Below are positions 24,148 through 33,898 of a stretch of DNA of 64,000 nucleotides, one piece after another. The notes under the pieces were generated by a model. The model was not told where the DNA came from, did not search any database, and saw nothing but the letters and a program-made list of their open reading frames with translations. The position numbers and the translations under genes were made by a program. The DNA is taken from contig NZ_KE383862.1 in the NCBI RefSeq assembly GCF_000422485.1, forward strand, positions 847-64,846, in the 5' to 3' direction. How positions within the stretch are numbered: position 1 is the stretch's first letter; every line of letters starts with the position of its first letter. The DNA comes from Paenibacillus pasadenensis DSM 19293. GTDB lineage: Bacteria; Bacillota; Bacilli; Paenibacillales; Paenibacillaceae.

Positions 24148-24690
24148 ATGGAATCCGAACCGAACCTAGCGTCATGGGAACAACTCGTCAAGCTGCATCG
24201 CCAGCCGCTCTTCTCTTACTGCTATCACATGCTGCGGCATAAGCAGGAGGCGGAGGATGCCGTGCAGGAGGCCTTCTTTCAAGCCATGCGAAGGCCCAGG
24301 GGCATCGCCGACATCTCCAATGCCCGCGCCTGGCTGTACAAGATCGCCCATCGCCACTGCCTCAATGTCATGAAGCGAAAGAACCGCCTGAGCTTCCTGC
24401 TCGCTCTGGTCAAAAGGGAAACGGAAGCGGCCAGCGACGCTCCCCCGCCAGGAGCCCATCCGGTCGAGGAGCTGCTGGCGCTGCTCTCCCCGCTTGACCG
24501 GTCGATCGTCGTGCTGCGGATCGTGGAGGAGCGCTCCTACGAGGACATCGCGGAAATCGCGCAGACGACCGCCGGGGCGGTCCGCAAGCGTTTCGAGCGG
24601 GCGCGGCGGACCATCAGACAGGCCTGCGGGCCGGAAGGAGGAAGCAGCCATGATGCCCAATCGAAAGCCCGTCCCGTTTCGTTCCTTTGA
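24148..24690 (+). CDS. ECF-type RNA polymerase sigma factor
   Basis: A 180-residue sigma-70 family ECF factor. Region 2 covers about residues 14-80 (LFSYCYHMLRHKQEAEDAVQ, ARAWLYKIAHRHCLNVMKRK), and region 4 covers about 108-160 (LSPLDRSIVVLRIVEERSYE, DIAEIAQTTAGAVRKRFERA). AAGAGGTG precedes the ATG. The last 41 bases overlap the downstream membrane protein gene, the usual arrangement for a sigma factor and its inhibitor. An inverted repeat GAATAA-N6-TTATTC lies at 24064-24081 upstream. Confidence 0.9.
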   Translation: MESEPNLASWEQLVKLHRQPLFSYCYHMLRHKQEAEDAVQEAFFQAMRRPRGIADISNARAWLYKIAHRHCLNVMKRKNRLSFLLALVKRETEAASDAPPPGAHPVEELLALLSPLDRSIVVLRIVEERSYEDIAEIAQTTAGAVRKRFERARRTIRQACGPEGGSSHDAQSKARPVSFL

Positions 24691-25606
24691 GGAATTCGCC
24701 TCCGCGCTGCGCCAGGAGACGATTCCTTCTCCATCTCCGCTGCAGCTGCCGCTTCCTCATGCGAAAAGGACGCGCTCGCTCGGCCGCCGGCTTGCGCTCT
24801 GGATTCCAGCTGCGCTGCTCGTGCCGCTCAGCGCAGCCCTGCTCCTGCTCGCTCTCTCCTGGACGGAAAGGACGGAGCGGCCGGAGGAGCGGCCGGCATC
24901 GGCCAATCCTCCTGTCCTGACCGAGACGCCGGACGAGCAGCAGGCCAAGGATGAGAAGGCCCGCCTGCTGATGGAATCCCCCGGCTACAGGCAGTTGAAG
25001 CGAAAGGCGGAGGCCGGCCTGCAGCCGGGTGAGAGCGCGATTCTGCTGGTCGCCGAAGCGTATGAGATCGATCGCTATTATGACCCGCTGAACATCGAAT
25101 TCCGCTTCTCGTCGATCGAGGAGCTTCTGGCGGCCACCGACACGCGCTTCCCGCTCCCTTCTCCGCCAGCCGGCAGCCGCTTTCTGGAAGGAAGAGTCCT
25201 CTTCGAGACGTCGGAGCAGCTCGACATCGAGCAGCTCGAAGCGCTCTACGCGGAAGCGAAGGCTTCCCCGGAAGGCTACGCGCTGCGGAAAACGAGCCTG
25301 AGCCGCGATGCCGGCTGGATCAGCCTTTCCTACTCCCGCACGGATGTGGAAGGGATGCCCGGCATCGAGGTGAACATCCGTCCAGGAGCGAACGGAGCTA
25401 TGAACAGCCTGGATCCCGACCGCTTGGAGCCGGTGTCGATCGGAACGCATCAAGCGTGGTTCGATCCTTCCCTTCCGAAGCTGACGTTTGTCGACGACTC
25501 CGGGGCCGAACCGCTGCTCATCCATCTGATCGGCCGCACTCGCGAGCAGGATGCGGAGGCCGACAAGAACGAACTGAGCGCCATGGCGGCCAGCATGCTG
25601 CCGTGA
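24650..25606 (+). CDS. Single-pass membrane protein, probable anti-sigma factor
   Basis: A 318-residue protein with a 47-residue cytosolic N-terminus, one membrane helix at about 48-70 (LALWIPAALLVPLSAALLLL) and an extracytoplasmic domain of about 245 residues. It overlaps the ECF sigma gene by 41 bases, and GGAAGGAGG lies 8 bases before the first of two ATG codons. Position and topology suggest it holds the sigma factor at the membrane. I see no zinc-binding HxxxCxxC motif, so it is not a typical ZAS anti-sigma factor. The extracellular part resembles DUF4367-type sensors only in general layout. Confidence 0.7.
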   Translation: MMPNRKPVPFRSFEEFASALRQETIPSPSPLQLPLPHAKRTRSLGRRLALWIPAALLVPLSAALLLLALSWTERTERPEERPASANPPVLTETPDEQQAKDEKARLLMESPGYRQLKRKAEAGLQPGESAILLVAEAYEIDRYYDPLNIEFRFSSIEELLAATDTRFPLPSPPAGSRFLEGRVLFETSEQLDIEQLEALYAEAKASPEGYALRKTSLSRDAGWISLSYSRTDVEGMPGIEVNIRPGANGAMNSLDPDRLEPVSIGTHQAWFDPSLPKLTFVDDSGAEPLLIHLIGRTREQDAEADKNELSAMAASMLP

Positions 25607-25650
25607 GACGCTCCGCTTATCGGCAGGCTTTATGGCTGCGACGTGGATCT

Positions 25651-26286
25651 ATGAACCTGGCGCGAGTCAGAAGCGCTTTCGACTCCCTGGTCGGGTCGAT
25701 ACGCCCGAGTTTCGCCAACCAAGGCACTTTCGACTCCCTGGTCGGGTCGATGCACCGGATTTTCGCCAACTAAGGCACTTTCAACTCCCTGGTCGGGTCG
25801 ATGCACCAGGGTTCCGCCAACCAAGGCGCTTTCGCTTCCCTGGTCGCGACGGATTGGCCGGAGCGGCTGCTCGACTGCGCAGCCTTCGACCCGACCCGCT
25901 TGACCTTCGTCAGCGTGCTCGGCCTCAGCTACTACTTGCCGCAGGAGGCGTTTCTCCGTCTGCTGCGGAAGCTGGCGAACCTGCTGCCTGCAGGCAGCGG
26001 CTTCGCGTTCGACTACCCCGACGAGCTGACCTTCACGCCAAAGGCCTGCGAGCGCGCCCGCAAGCAGGTGATGATGGCGGCGCAGGCCGGCGAGCCGATG
26101 GTCTCCTCCTACTCCTCTGCCGAGCTGGAGTCGCTGCTGGAGGAGGCGGGACTGCTCGCGTACGAGCATCTGACGCCTGCTGACATCGACGCCCGGCTGC
26201 TCGCTGCCTGCAACGCCAGCCGGACGGGCGAGCCGCTGGCCGCCTTCGACAACGTCCATTATTGCCTGGCGGTCAAGCGGTCCTGA
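25651..26286 (+). pseudogene. Truncated SAM-dependent methyltransferase (LCM-type) with 17-codon repeats and a nonsense codon
   Basis: From about 25840 the frame encodes the C-terminal half of a leucine carboxyl methyltransferase-like class I enzyme (FDPTRLTFVSVLGLSYYLPQ, GSGFAFDYPDELTF, FDNVHYCLAVK). The N-terminal half with the SAM-binding GxGxD-type motif is missing. In its place the same frame carries copies of a 51-base unit encoding GTFDSLVGSMHRIFANQ-like peptides. In the second copy CAA reads TAA (25771-25773), stopping a frame that begins with ATG at 25651. The downstream frame has a possible restart ATG at 25801 but no good ribosome binding site. Confidence 0.7.
25671..25857 (+). repeat. 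51-bp tandem repeat array, about 3.7 copies
   Basis: Units lie at 25671-25720, 25721-25771, 25772-25822 and a partial one at 25823-25857. Each contains TTTCGACTCCCTGGTCGGG and ends in CGCCAACC. The unit length, 17 codons, keeps the frame of the downstream methyltransferase remnant. Each unit also holds a small TCGAC/GTCGA inverted repeat. Confidence 0.85.
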
Positions 26287-26329
26287 GTTCTGCCTGATAT
26301 GCGCCGCAGGCCGATGACGCCCCAACGGC

Positions 26330-26367
26330 AAAAAAGAGCTGCGGCATCTTGGCAGATGCGGCAGCTC
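26330..26367 (-). terminator. Rho-independent terminator of the SLH gene
   Basis: On the minus strand AGCTGCCGCATCT pairs with AGATGCCGCAGCT around a four-base loop and is followed by TTTTTT. Confidence 0.9.
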
Positions 26368-26418
26368 CTTGCGTTGGTCGAGTCTCGCTCATGAAGGGAT
26401 TGGAGGAGATCTTGTTGG

Positions 26419-28266
26419 TTATACCGGCGGAATCTGTGGGATCGGTGGGATCGGCGGGATCGGTGGAATTGGTGGGATCGGCGGAATCACTGGCGGAACC
26501 GTCAGCTCGACTACGCCTGCGCAAGAGGTCTGCTCCAGCACAGCTCCGGAAACATCCTTCCAAGCTCCCGGCTTGAGCGTCACAACGACGGTTTGACCTG
26601 ATGCAAACGTCGCCTCGGGAAGCTGCACAAGGAAAGTGGAGGTCATGGAATCCCATATTACGAAGCTGGATTGAATCCAGCCCGGAGCCGATTCACCGCC
26701 GATGGAGATAGATTCCAGCAAATCAGCGGTATTTGTCAGGGAGGTCGTGTCGGCATGCAGTTCTCCGCTTGCACGAAGGCTCAACTGGCCTACACCGGCA
26801 TGGAGCGGACCCAAAGTGACCTCAACGGCAGGTTCTGGAATGTAAACCGCCACAGCGTAACGGATAACGCGATTGTCTGCATCGGTGGCCGCCACCAGGA
26901 TGAGCGGATGCTCTGTGTCGAGGTCAATGTCTTGGCCGGATGCATAATCGACGCCATCGAAAAAGGCTCCCGACGCCGGAGTATACACATTTTCCCCAAC
27001 TGTGCGGATACGCCATTTCTCTGCGCCTACGCTGCTCGGGTTCACCAGCGTCAGCTTGGCCGTGCCGGGAACGGAACCTGCTGAAACATAGAATTGCGTA
27101 TGCAGCAGCTGTTCTGCCGCCACACCGATCTGCGCGGCCGTCAGCGCGATGTCGCTGAACCGGACGACTGCGCCGGTGGAGGCGTTGACCTCATAGACGC
27201 CGATATGCTCGCCCTCATAGACGCCCCGAATATCGGCGCCCGTCTCATATTCGCTGCCGATCTCGGCCGCGGAGGATCCGACCTTCGGCGTCACGAACGG
27301 ACCTGGCTGATGGACGAAACGCAGGCCGTTGCCCGAGACCGCTTCGTAGACGAGACGCACCGAGCCGGCTACCGTTCCGGATTCCACCGTAAGCCCCGTG
27401 ATGGCTGGCGCCGGGGTCGGTGTCGGCGACGCGGTTGGCGTCGGTGTTGCCGTCGGTGTCGACGACGCGGTTGGCGTCGGCTGAACGGTCGGCGTTGCCG
27501 TCGATGTCGGCTCCGGCGTCGGCCACACGATAGGCGGCGCTGCGCTCGGCGTCGGGCTTGGACTTGGCGAGGCGCTCGGCGTCGGCGTCAGGCTCGGCGA
27601 AGGAGTCGGCGTTGGCGTGGCGCCACGCGGAACGTATTGCTCCTTCGCCTCATAAGCGCCCAGCACGAGCAGATCGCGGGTCGCGTTGGAGCCTCCGCCG
27701 AATTTTCCGTCCGCGCCGTTGCTCAGCAGCTTCAGCTCCAGGGCGAGCTCGACGTAGCCTTTGGCCCAGTCCGAAACGGTCTGGTCGTCCACGCCGGGAG
27801 CCGACTTGGCGTCGTCATCCTTGCCAAGGCCCCTCACCAGGAACGTGGCGAGCTGCTCTTTCGTGACCTTTCCTGCCGGGTCGAACCTTCCGCCGCCATA
27901 TCCTTCCGCGATGCCCGCGTTCTTGAGGGCCTCGATGTAAGGCAACGCATAGCCGTTTCCCTTGTCGTCCGGCTTGACGTCACTGAAGCTGGACATCTTC
28001 AGGCCCGAGTCGACCTTCAGGCCGAAAATCAGCGCAGCGACCTTGGCGAACTGGGCGCGGTTCATTTCGCTCTTCAAGTCGAACGTGTCCTGGCTCACGC
28101 CGTTGAACACGCCCGCGCTGAGCAGCGCGTCAATCTTCGCTTTCGTCGCGGCATCGAGATCCTGCAAGTCTTTGAAGTCAGCCGATGTTTTGGCCGCGAG
28201 CGCAGTCGTTCCCGGCAAGCTCAGCGCCAGGGCGAGCCCCAGGATCAGACTCCTGCTTTTCCTCAT
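26419..28266 (-). CDS. Secreted S-layer homology (SLH) protein with PTS-rich linker and Ile-Pro-Pro tail
   Basis: A 615-residue exported surface protein. The signal peptide is residues 1-25 ([15 protein letters not shown]). Three SLH-like modules cover about residues 30-205 ([20 protein letters not shown] and [20 protein letters not shown] are the clearest), which bind pyruvylated secondary cell wall polymer in Bacillales. Residues 214-292 are a Thr/Pro/Ser linker. The remaining 300 residues contain beta-rich repeats of unknown function. The last 20 residues are Ile-Pro-Pro repeats, encoded by a 9-base tandem repeat at about 26425-26480. GGGAGG precedes the ATG by 10 bases. Confidence 0.88.
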   Translation of the reverse strand: MRKSRSLILGLALALSLPGTTALAAKTSADFKDLQDLDAATKAKIDALLSAGVFNGVSQDTFDLKSEMNRAQFAKVAALIFGLKVDSGLKMSSFSDVKPDDKGNGYALPYIEALKNAGIAEGYGGGRFDPAGKVTKEQLATFLVRGLGKDDDAKSAPGVDDQTVSDWAKGYVELALELKLLSNGADGKFGGGSNATRDLLVLGAYEAKEQYVPRGATPTPTPSPSLTPTPSASPSPSPTPSAAPPIVWPTPEPTSTATPTVQPTPTASSTPTATPTPTASPTPTPAPAITGLTVESGTVAGSVRLVYEAVSGNGLRFVHQPGPFVTPKVGSSAAEIGSEYETGADIRGVYEGEHIGVYEVNASTGAVVRFSDIALTAAQIGVAAEQLLHTQFYVSAGSVPGTAKLTLVNPSSVGAEKWRIRTVGENVYTPASGAFFDGVDYASGQDIDLDTEHPLILVAATDADNRVIRYAVAVYIPEPAVEVTLGPLHAGVGQLSLRASGELHADTTSLTNTADLLESISIGGESAPGWIQSSFVIWDSMTSTFLVQLPEATFASGQTVVVTLKPGAWKDVSGAVLEQTSCAGVVELTVPPVIPPIPPIPPIPPIPPIPQIPPV

Positions 28267-28352
28267 TCAGACTATTCCTCCCTTTTTTAAATCAAATCTT
28301 TCAAAGGGATCTATCGGCATAGGCCGGAGGTCTTATAAGAGGCGAGGCGAAA

Positions 28353-29348
28353 TCATTCGCCGCCCCGCATCATCCGCCGCGAGCTCGACGACAGCCGGCC
28401 CAGATCCGCGGCGAGCATCCGGACCTGCTCGCGGAGCACGGGCGCTTCATCCGTGCCTTCCCAGAAGCGGCTGACGAAGTGCAGGAATACGTCTACTTTG
28501 CGGAGCTGCATCAGCAAAGGCACCGCTTCCATCTCCTCGCGGGACAGCCGGACGACGCCGCTGAAGCCGCGCCAGAACGCTTGCGCCGCCGCCTCTTCCT
28601 CCGGATGTCCGACGAGGCCGGAAAGAACGACCGCCGGCTCCATCGCCCGCAAATCCCACGCGCAGAACTCGAAGTCGAGCAGCGCGGCTACCTGCCGGCG
28701 ATCCGCCTGCCGCAGCAGCAGGTTCGACGCGTTCAGATCTCCGTGCACGAGCTGATGCGGCAGCCGCTCCAGCTCCGCCAGGCGACCGAAGATGTCTCCG
28801 CACGCCTCATATAGCGCCCCGAGCTCCGCAGCCAGATGGCGGAAAGGCTCGGGCGGATCGAAGCACAGCTCGCGCAGCGCTTCGTCAGTGCAAAGCGGAT
28901 AGGCCGCTCTCAGCTCGTAATACGGGCGATACGCCGGAGACAAGCTCGGGCGGACGCCGGCAAGCGCCGCCGACAACAGGCCCGCCGCTTCGCCGAACGA
29001 CGCCTCGTAGCCCGACTCCTCCTCCGCCGGGGAGTCGCCTTCGATATAGCGGAACAAGCAAGCGAGCTTGGAAGGGTCGTCCTCCGTCTCGGCCACGGTC
29101 GCCCCGTTCCGGGCCGGGATCGGCTGCGGCACCTGAAACGGCAAGGAGAGCTCCGCCAGCCGCTTCAGCACCTCGTGCTCGAACTCGATCTTGTCCCGGT
29201 CGCGATGCGTCTCGTAGATGCGCAGCACCGCGCGCCCGGCACTGCCTTCAACAAAATACGTGCTGTTGTTCCACCCGCCGCTCCGCCGCCGCAGCGTTCC
29301 GCTCCACTCCGGCCACAGCCGGCTCATCCAGGATTCCATCATCCGCAT
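28353..29348 (-). CDS. Phosphotransferase/kinase of the APH (homoserine kinase type II-like) family
   Basis: A 331-residue kinase-fold protein. The catalytic loop is HQLVHGDLNASNLLL and the metal-binding motif is LLDFEFCAWD, both typical of aminoglycoside phosphotransferase/choline kinase-like enzymes. The ATG at 29348 has GGAG 8-9 bases upstream; the longer frame to 29519 overlaps the next gene and lacks a binding site. Substrate is unknown. It is the second gene after the 303-residue unknown protein. Confidence 0.82.
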   Translation of the reverse strand: MRMMESWMSRLWPEWSGTLRRRSGGWNNSTYFVEGSAGRAVLRIYETHRDRDKIEFEHEVLKRLAELSLPFQVPQPIPARNGATVAETEDDPSKLACLFRYIEGDSPAEEESGYEASFGEAAGLLSAALAGVRPSLSPAYRPYYELRAAYPLCTDEALRELCFDPPEPFRHLAAELGALYEACGDIFGRLAELERLPHQLVHGDLNASNLLLRQADRRQVAALLDFEFCAWDLRAMEPAVVLSGLVGHPEEEAAAQAFWRGFSGVVRLSREEMEAVPLLMQLRKVDVFLHFVSRFWEGTDEAPVLREQVRMLAADLGRLSSSSRRMMRGGE

Positions 29349-29380
29349 CGTTGTCGCTCCTTCATCCGGTCCGGGAGCCT

Positions 29381-30292
29381 TCATGCCAGCGCTGGCAGGA
29401 TCCGGCTGAACGACTGGAAATTCTCCGGGCGGAATCCGGCCAAGCGGCAGAGCCTGAGGTAGCTGTAAGCGTATTTGCCGTAATGCCCGTGCCGGCTGTC
29501 CGCAAGGGCTTCTTCCCAATAAGACGGCTCCAGCGGATTACGCGCGCCGGCCACGGCGTTTGAAGCGGATTCCGTCTCTTCCTTTTCGAGCGCATTCGCA
29601 TAAGCCAACAGGGCTGTTCTTTTGAAAAAAGACTGCTCCAGAATCGGCCCGTGCTCCTCCAGAGCCTCGGCACTCAAGGCCCGCTTCAGCTCCACGACGG
29701 CATGTCCGTGCGTCAGCAGATGGCCGAGCTGCATGTCTCCTCTCTCCATCCGTTCCGGTCTGGAGAAAGCATGGAACAGCTCCAGTACGGATGATGGAGC
29801 AAGCTCAGGCTGATTTTCCGCTTCCGGCACCTCGCCGGGTTGAACGACCGTATGGATGCCGTTGATCGTGACATAACCGGGACCGGAGTCGGCAAAGCCC
29901 TGCAGCATCGTCGCCATCGCGTCGAACAGCTCTTGCGTCGCCGGAATGCCGGAGCGCTCGATCAAGTCGAGCATGTAGGACGCGTAGATGGCATCGTGGC
30001 CAAGCGAGTTGTCTTTGCCGCCATTTCGAATCAACACGCGCAGCAGCTCCGGCCGAAAGCCGATCTTCGGCTCCCCTTCATCGTCATAGATGCCCTGGTT
30101 TCCCTTCTCCTTGACGATCTGATCGAGATTGCGGCGGACCAAAGGCTCCAGACCCCCGGGCAGAAGCTGCTCGTCCAGCAGCCGGGCCATGGAGAGGACC
30201 GCGCACGCCCAGTGGCCGTCCCATAGGTTCGACGAAGCCGACTCAATCATCTTTTGACAGGCCCACCTGCCGTAGAACGCTGACTTTTCCAT
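29381..30292 (-). CDS. Conserved hypothetical protein, mostly helical
   Basis: A 303-residue soluble protein I do not recognise. It is rich in helix-forming segments (WACAVLSMARLLDEQLLPGG, FDAMATMLQGFADSGPGYV, LGHLLTHGHAVVELKRALSA), with a conserved-looking GGKDNSLGHDAIYASYMLD block near residue 95. No signal or membrane segment. GGAGG is 9 bases before the ATG. The kinase-like gene follows 32 bases after its stop, so they are probably co-transcribed. Confidence 0.65.
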   Translation of the reverse strand: MEKSAFYGRWACQKMIESASSNLWDGHWACAVLSMARLLDEQLLPGGLEPLVRRNLDQIVKEKGNQGIYDDEGEPKIGFRPELLRVLIRNGGKDNSLGHDAIYASYMLDLIERSGIPATQELFDAMATMLQGFADSGPGYVTINGIHTVVQPGEVPEAENQPELAPSSVLELFHAFSRPERMERGDMQLGHLLTHGHAVVELKRALSAEALEEHGPILEQSFFKRTALLAYANALEKEETESASNAVAGARNPLEPSYWEEALADSRHGHYGKYAYSYLRLCRLAGFRPENFQSFSRILPALA

Positions 30293-30462
30293 TCTCCTCC
30301 CCCTCCTTAAAGGTTAAGCATAGCGGGAAAGGCGCGATTTGAACATGCCGGCGGCTCGTCCAGCAGGACAGCCAAAAGGCCTGCGCCAGCTGCCCCCTAG
30401 GCAGCCGTCACAGACCTCTGTGCTGACCTTCTCATCGACAAGCGTTCGCTGCGGAGCAGAGC

Positions 30463-31652
30463 CTACAGCGCCTCCACCAGCATGGAGACGCCTTGCCCGC
30501 CGCCGATGCAGAGCGAGGCGAGGCCGAGCCGGCCCTCGCGGCGGCGCAGCTCATGCAGCAGCGTGACGAGGATGCGGGCGCCGCTCGCGCCGATCGGATG
30601 CCCGAGCGCGATGGCGCCGCCGTTCACGTTGAGCTTCTCCGGCGGCAGCTCGAGCTCGCGGCCGACGGCGATCGCCTGCGCCGCGAACGCCTCGTTCATC
30701 TCGAACAAGTCGATGTCGCCCATCGACACTCCTGTCCGCTCCAGCAGCCGGCGCGTCGCGTGCACGGGGCCGAGCCCCATGAAGGCCGGGTCGAGCGCGG
30801 CGCTCGCGTAGCCGCGAATGGCGGCGAGCGGCTTCAGGCCGAGCGCGGCCGCCCGCTCCGCCGACATGACGACGAGCGCGGCCGCGCCGTCGTTCAGGCC
30901 GGACGCGTTGCCGGCCGTGACAGTGCCGCCCGCGCGGAACGCCGGGCGCAGCCGGCCGAGCGACTCCGCCGTCGTGCCGGCGCGCGGATGCTCGTCGGCG
31001 CCGACCGACAGCGGCTCGCCCTTGCGGCGAGGGACGGCCACCGGCACGATCTCCTCGGCGAAGCGGCCGGCCGCGATCGCCGCCTCGGCCTTTTGCTGGC
31101 TCCATGCCGCGAACTCGTCCTGCTCCTGGCGGCCGATGCCGTACTTGTCCGCGATGTTCTCGGCCGTCTCCCCCATATGGATGTCGCCCATCGCGCACCA
31201 GAGCCCGTCCCGGATCATCGAGTCGACGAGCTTGGCGTCGCCGAGGCGCAGGCCGGTCCGCCCGCCGGGCAGCAGGTAGGGAGACTGGCTCATCGATTCC
31301 ATGCCGCCGGCCACGACGATCTCGGCGTCGCCGAGCCGGATCGCCTGCGCGGCCAGCATGACGGCCTTGAGGCCGGAGCCGCACACCTTGTTGACGGCCG
31401 CCGCTGGCACCGAGGACGAATAGCCGTTTTTCAGCCACGCCTGGCGAGCCGGATTTTGTCCCACTCCCGCCTGCAGCACGTGGCCGAGGATAACCTCGTC
31501 CACCTGCTCCTGGCCGACGCCCGCCCGGGCGAGCGCCTCCCGGATCGCCGCCGCGCCCAGCTCGGGCGCCGGCACCTCGGCGAGCGCCCCCTGAAAGCTG
31601 CCGATCGGCGTGCGGACGGCGCTGACGATGACCGCTTCATGCAAGCTCGACA

Positions 31653-31653
<1 letters not shown>
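30463..31653 (-). CDS. Acetyl-CoA acetyltransferase (thiolase)
   Basis: A 396-residue thiolase that splits acetoacetyl-CoA with CoA to give two acetyl-CoA. The nucleophilic Cys is in [12 protein letters not shown] (about residue 90), His is in [16 protein letters not shown] and the second Cys is in SLCIGGGQG. The ATG at 31653 overlaps the scoB stop (TGATG) and has GGGGGAG upstream; the GTG at 31656 is too close to it. It is the last gene of the 3-hydroxybutyrate operon. The 170 bases after it hold no clear terminator and no gene. Confidence 0.93.
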
Positions 31654-32305
<652 letters not shown>

Positions 32306-32309
<4 letters not shown>

Positions 32310-33031
32310 CGGCCTTCCCTCCCTTGGACTTGGACGCCTGCGCCGCGCACGGTCAAGCGCTCGATCCGCTTCTCATAGCCGAAGCCCTGGACAACCCGCT
32401 GCACGTAGACGCCCGGCGTATGGATCTCGTCCGGATCGAGCGCGCCTGCCGGCACGATCTCCTCGGCCTCCGCGATCGTGATCCGGCCCGCGGCTGCCGC
32501 GAGCGGATTGAAGTTGCGCGACGTCTTGCGGTAGACGAGGTTGCCGAGCGTATCCGCCTTCCACGCCTTGACGAGGGCGAAGTCGCCGACGATGCCTCGT
32601 TCGAGCAGGTAGGTCCGGCCGTCGAATTCCTTCTGCTCCTTGCCGTCCGCGACGACCGTGCCGACGCCGGTCGGCGTGTAGAAGCCGGGGATGCCCGCCC
32701 CTCCGGCGCGGATGCGCTCCGCGAGCGTCCCTTGCGGGACGAGCTCGACCTCCAGCTCCCCGCTCAGGTACTGGCTCTCGAACGTCTTGTTCTCCCCGAC
32801 ATAGGAGGAGACCATCTTGCGGATCTGCTTCGTCCGCAGCAGCAGCCCGAGCCCCCAGTCGTCGACGCCGCAGTTGTTGCTGACGGCCGTGAGGCCGCTC
32901 GTCCCCTGCTCGACCAGCGCCTGGATGAGCGTCTCGGGGATGCCGCATAGGCCGAATCCGCCGACGATCAGCGTCGATCCGTCCGGGATATCGCGCACGG
33001 CGTCCGCAGCCGAAGCCCATGTCTTGCTCAT
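32306..33031 (-). CDS. scoA: 3-oxoacid (acetoacetate) CoA-transferase subunit A
   Basis: A 241-residue A subunit with [20 protein letters not shown] near the N-terminus, [15 protein letters not shown], and the CoA-binding [16 protein letters not shown]. The ATG at 33031 was chosen because GAAAGG is then 9 bases upstream; ATG at 33040 directly abuts it. Forms a heteromer with ScoB and activates acetoacetate made by the neighbouring dehydrogenase. Confidence 0.93.
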
Positions 33032-33072
33032 AAGTTCCATCCTTTCTGTTGTCGCGCCCCGGCCCTCCCGCT

Positions 33073-33858
33073 CTACTGCGCGGTGTAGCCGCCGTCGATC
33101 AGCAGCGTCGCGCCGGTGACGCCGCGCATCCGGTCCCCGGCGATGAGCGAGGCGAAGTCGGCGATCTCCTCCACGGAGAGCAGCCGCTTCTGCGGAATGA
33201 GCGAGTACAGCACGTCCTCCAGCACCCGCTCCAGCGGAACGCCGCGCGTGCGGGACAGGTCCTCGAGCTGCCCGCGCACGAGCGGCGTGTCGACGTAGCC
33301 CGGGCAGAGCGCGTTCACCGTGATGTTGTGGGCCGCGCCCTCGAGCGCCGCCACCTTGGTCAGGCCGATCAGGCCGTGCTTGGCGCTGTTGTAGGCCGCT
33401 TTGCCGGCGAAGCCGATGACGCCGTTGATCGACGCCATGTTGAGGATGCGGCCGTACTGCTGGCGCTTCATGATCGGGAACGCATGCTTGATGCCGATGA
33501 ACGCCCCCGTCAGCATGACCCGCAGCATGAAGTCGAATTTCTCCACGGGGAATTCCTCGATCGGAGCGACATGCTGCAGGCCGGCGTTGTTGACGAGGAT
33601 GTCCAGCCGGCCGTAGGCCGCCTCCGCGCGGGCGATCGCCTGCGCGTACTGGCCTTCGTCGGTGACGTCGCAGGCGAGGCCGAGGCACTCTCCGCCTACG
33701 TCCTGGAGCGAGGCGGCCGCCTGCTCCGCCGCCTCCCCGCGGATGTCGGTCAGCACGACCGCCGCTCCCTCCGCCGACAGCTTGCGGGCAATCTCGAGTC
33801 CGATGCCGCTGGCCGCGCCCGTGACGAGTGCGACCCTTCCTTTCATCTCCGGCTGCAT
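33073..33858 (-). CDS. 3-hydroxybutyrate dehydrogenase (short-chain dehydrogenase)
   Basis: A 261-residue classical SDR. The NAD-binding motif is [12 protein letters not shown] (residues 13-24), NNAG is at about 90, the catalytic Ser is in [10 protein letters not shown] and YNSAK supplies Tyr/Lys. The motif [11 protein letters not shown] after NNAG is typical of D-3-hydroxybutyrate dehydrogenases, as is the operon with CoA transferase and thiolase. Oxidises 3-hydroxybutyrate to acetoacetate. GGAGG lies 11 bases before the ATG. Confidence 0.9.
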   Translation of the reverse strand: MQPEMKGRVALVTGAASGIGLEIARKLSAEGAAVVLTDIRGEAAEQAAASLQDVGGECLGLACDVTDEGQYAQAIARAEAAYGRLDILVNNAGLQHVAPIEEFPVEKFDFMLRVMLTGAFIGIKHAFPIMKRQQYGRILNMASINGVIGFAGKAAYNSAKHGLIGLTKVAALEGAAHNITVNALCPGYVDTPLVRGQLEDLSRTRGVPLERVLEDVLYSLIPQKRLLSVEEIADFASLIAGDRMRGVTGATLLIDGGYTAQ

Positions 33859-33898
33859 ATGGATTCAGGCCTCCATTCCTCTGATGCTGTGAAGCGAT

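Noticed and set aside
25671-25857. CRISPR array
   Set aside because: The 51-base units are contiguous with no unique spacers, and no cas genes are present.
28353-29519. Longer start for the APH-type kinase at 29519
   Set aside because: It would overlap the preceding gene by over 130 bases and has no ribosome binding site; ATG 29348 has one.
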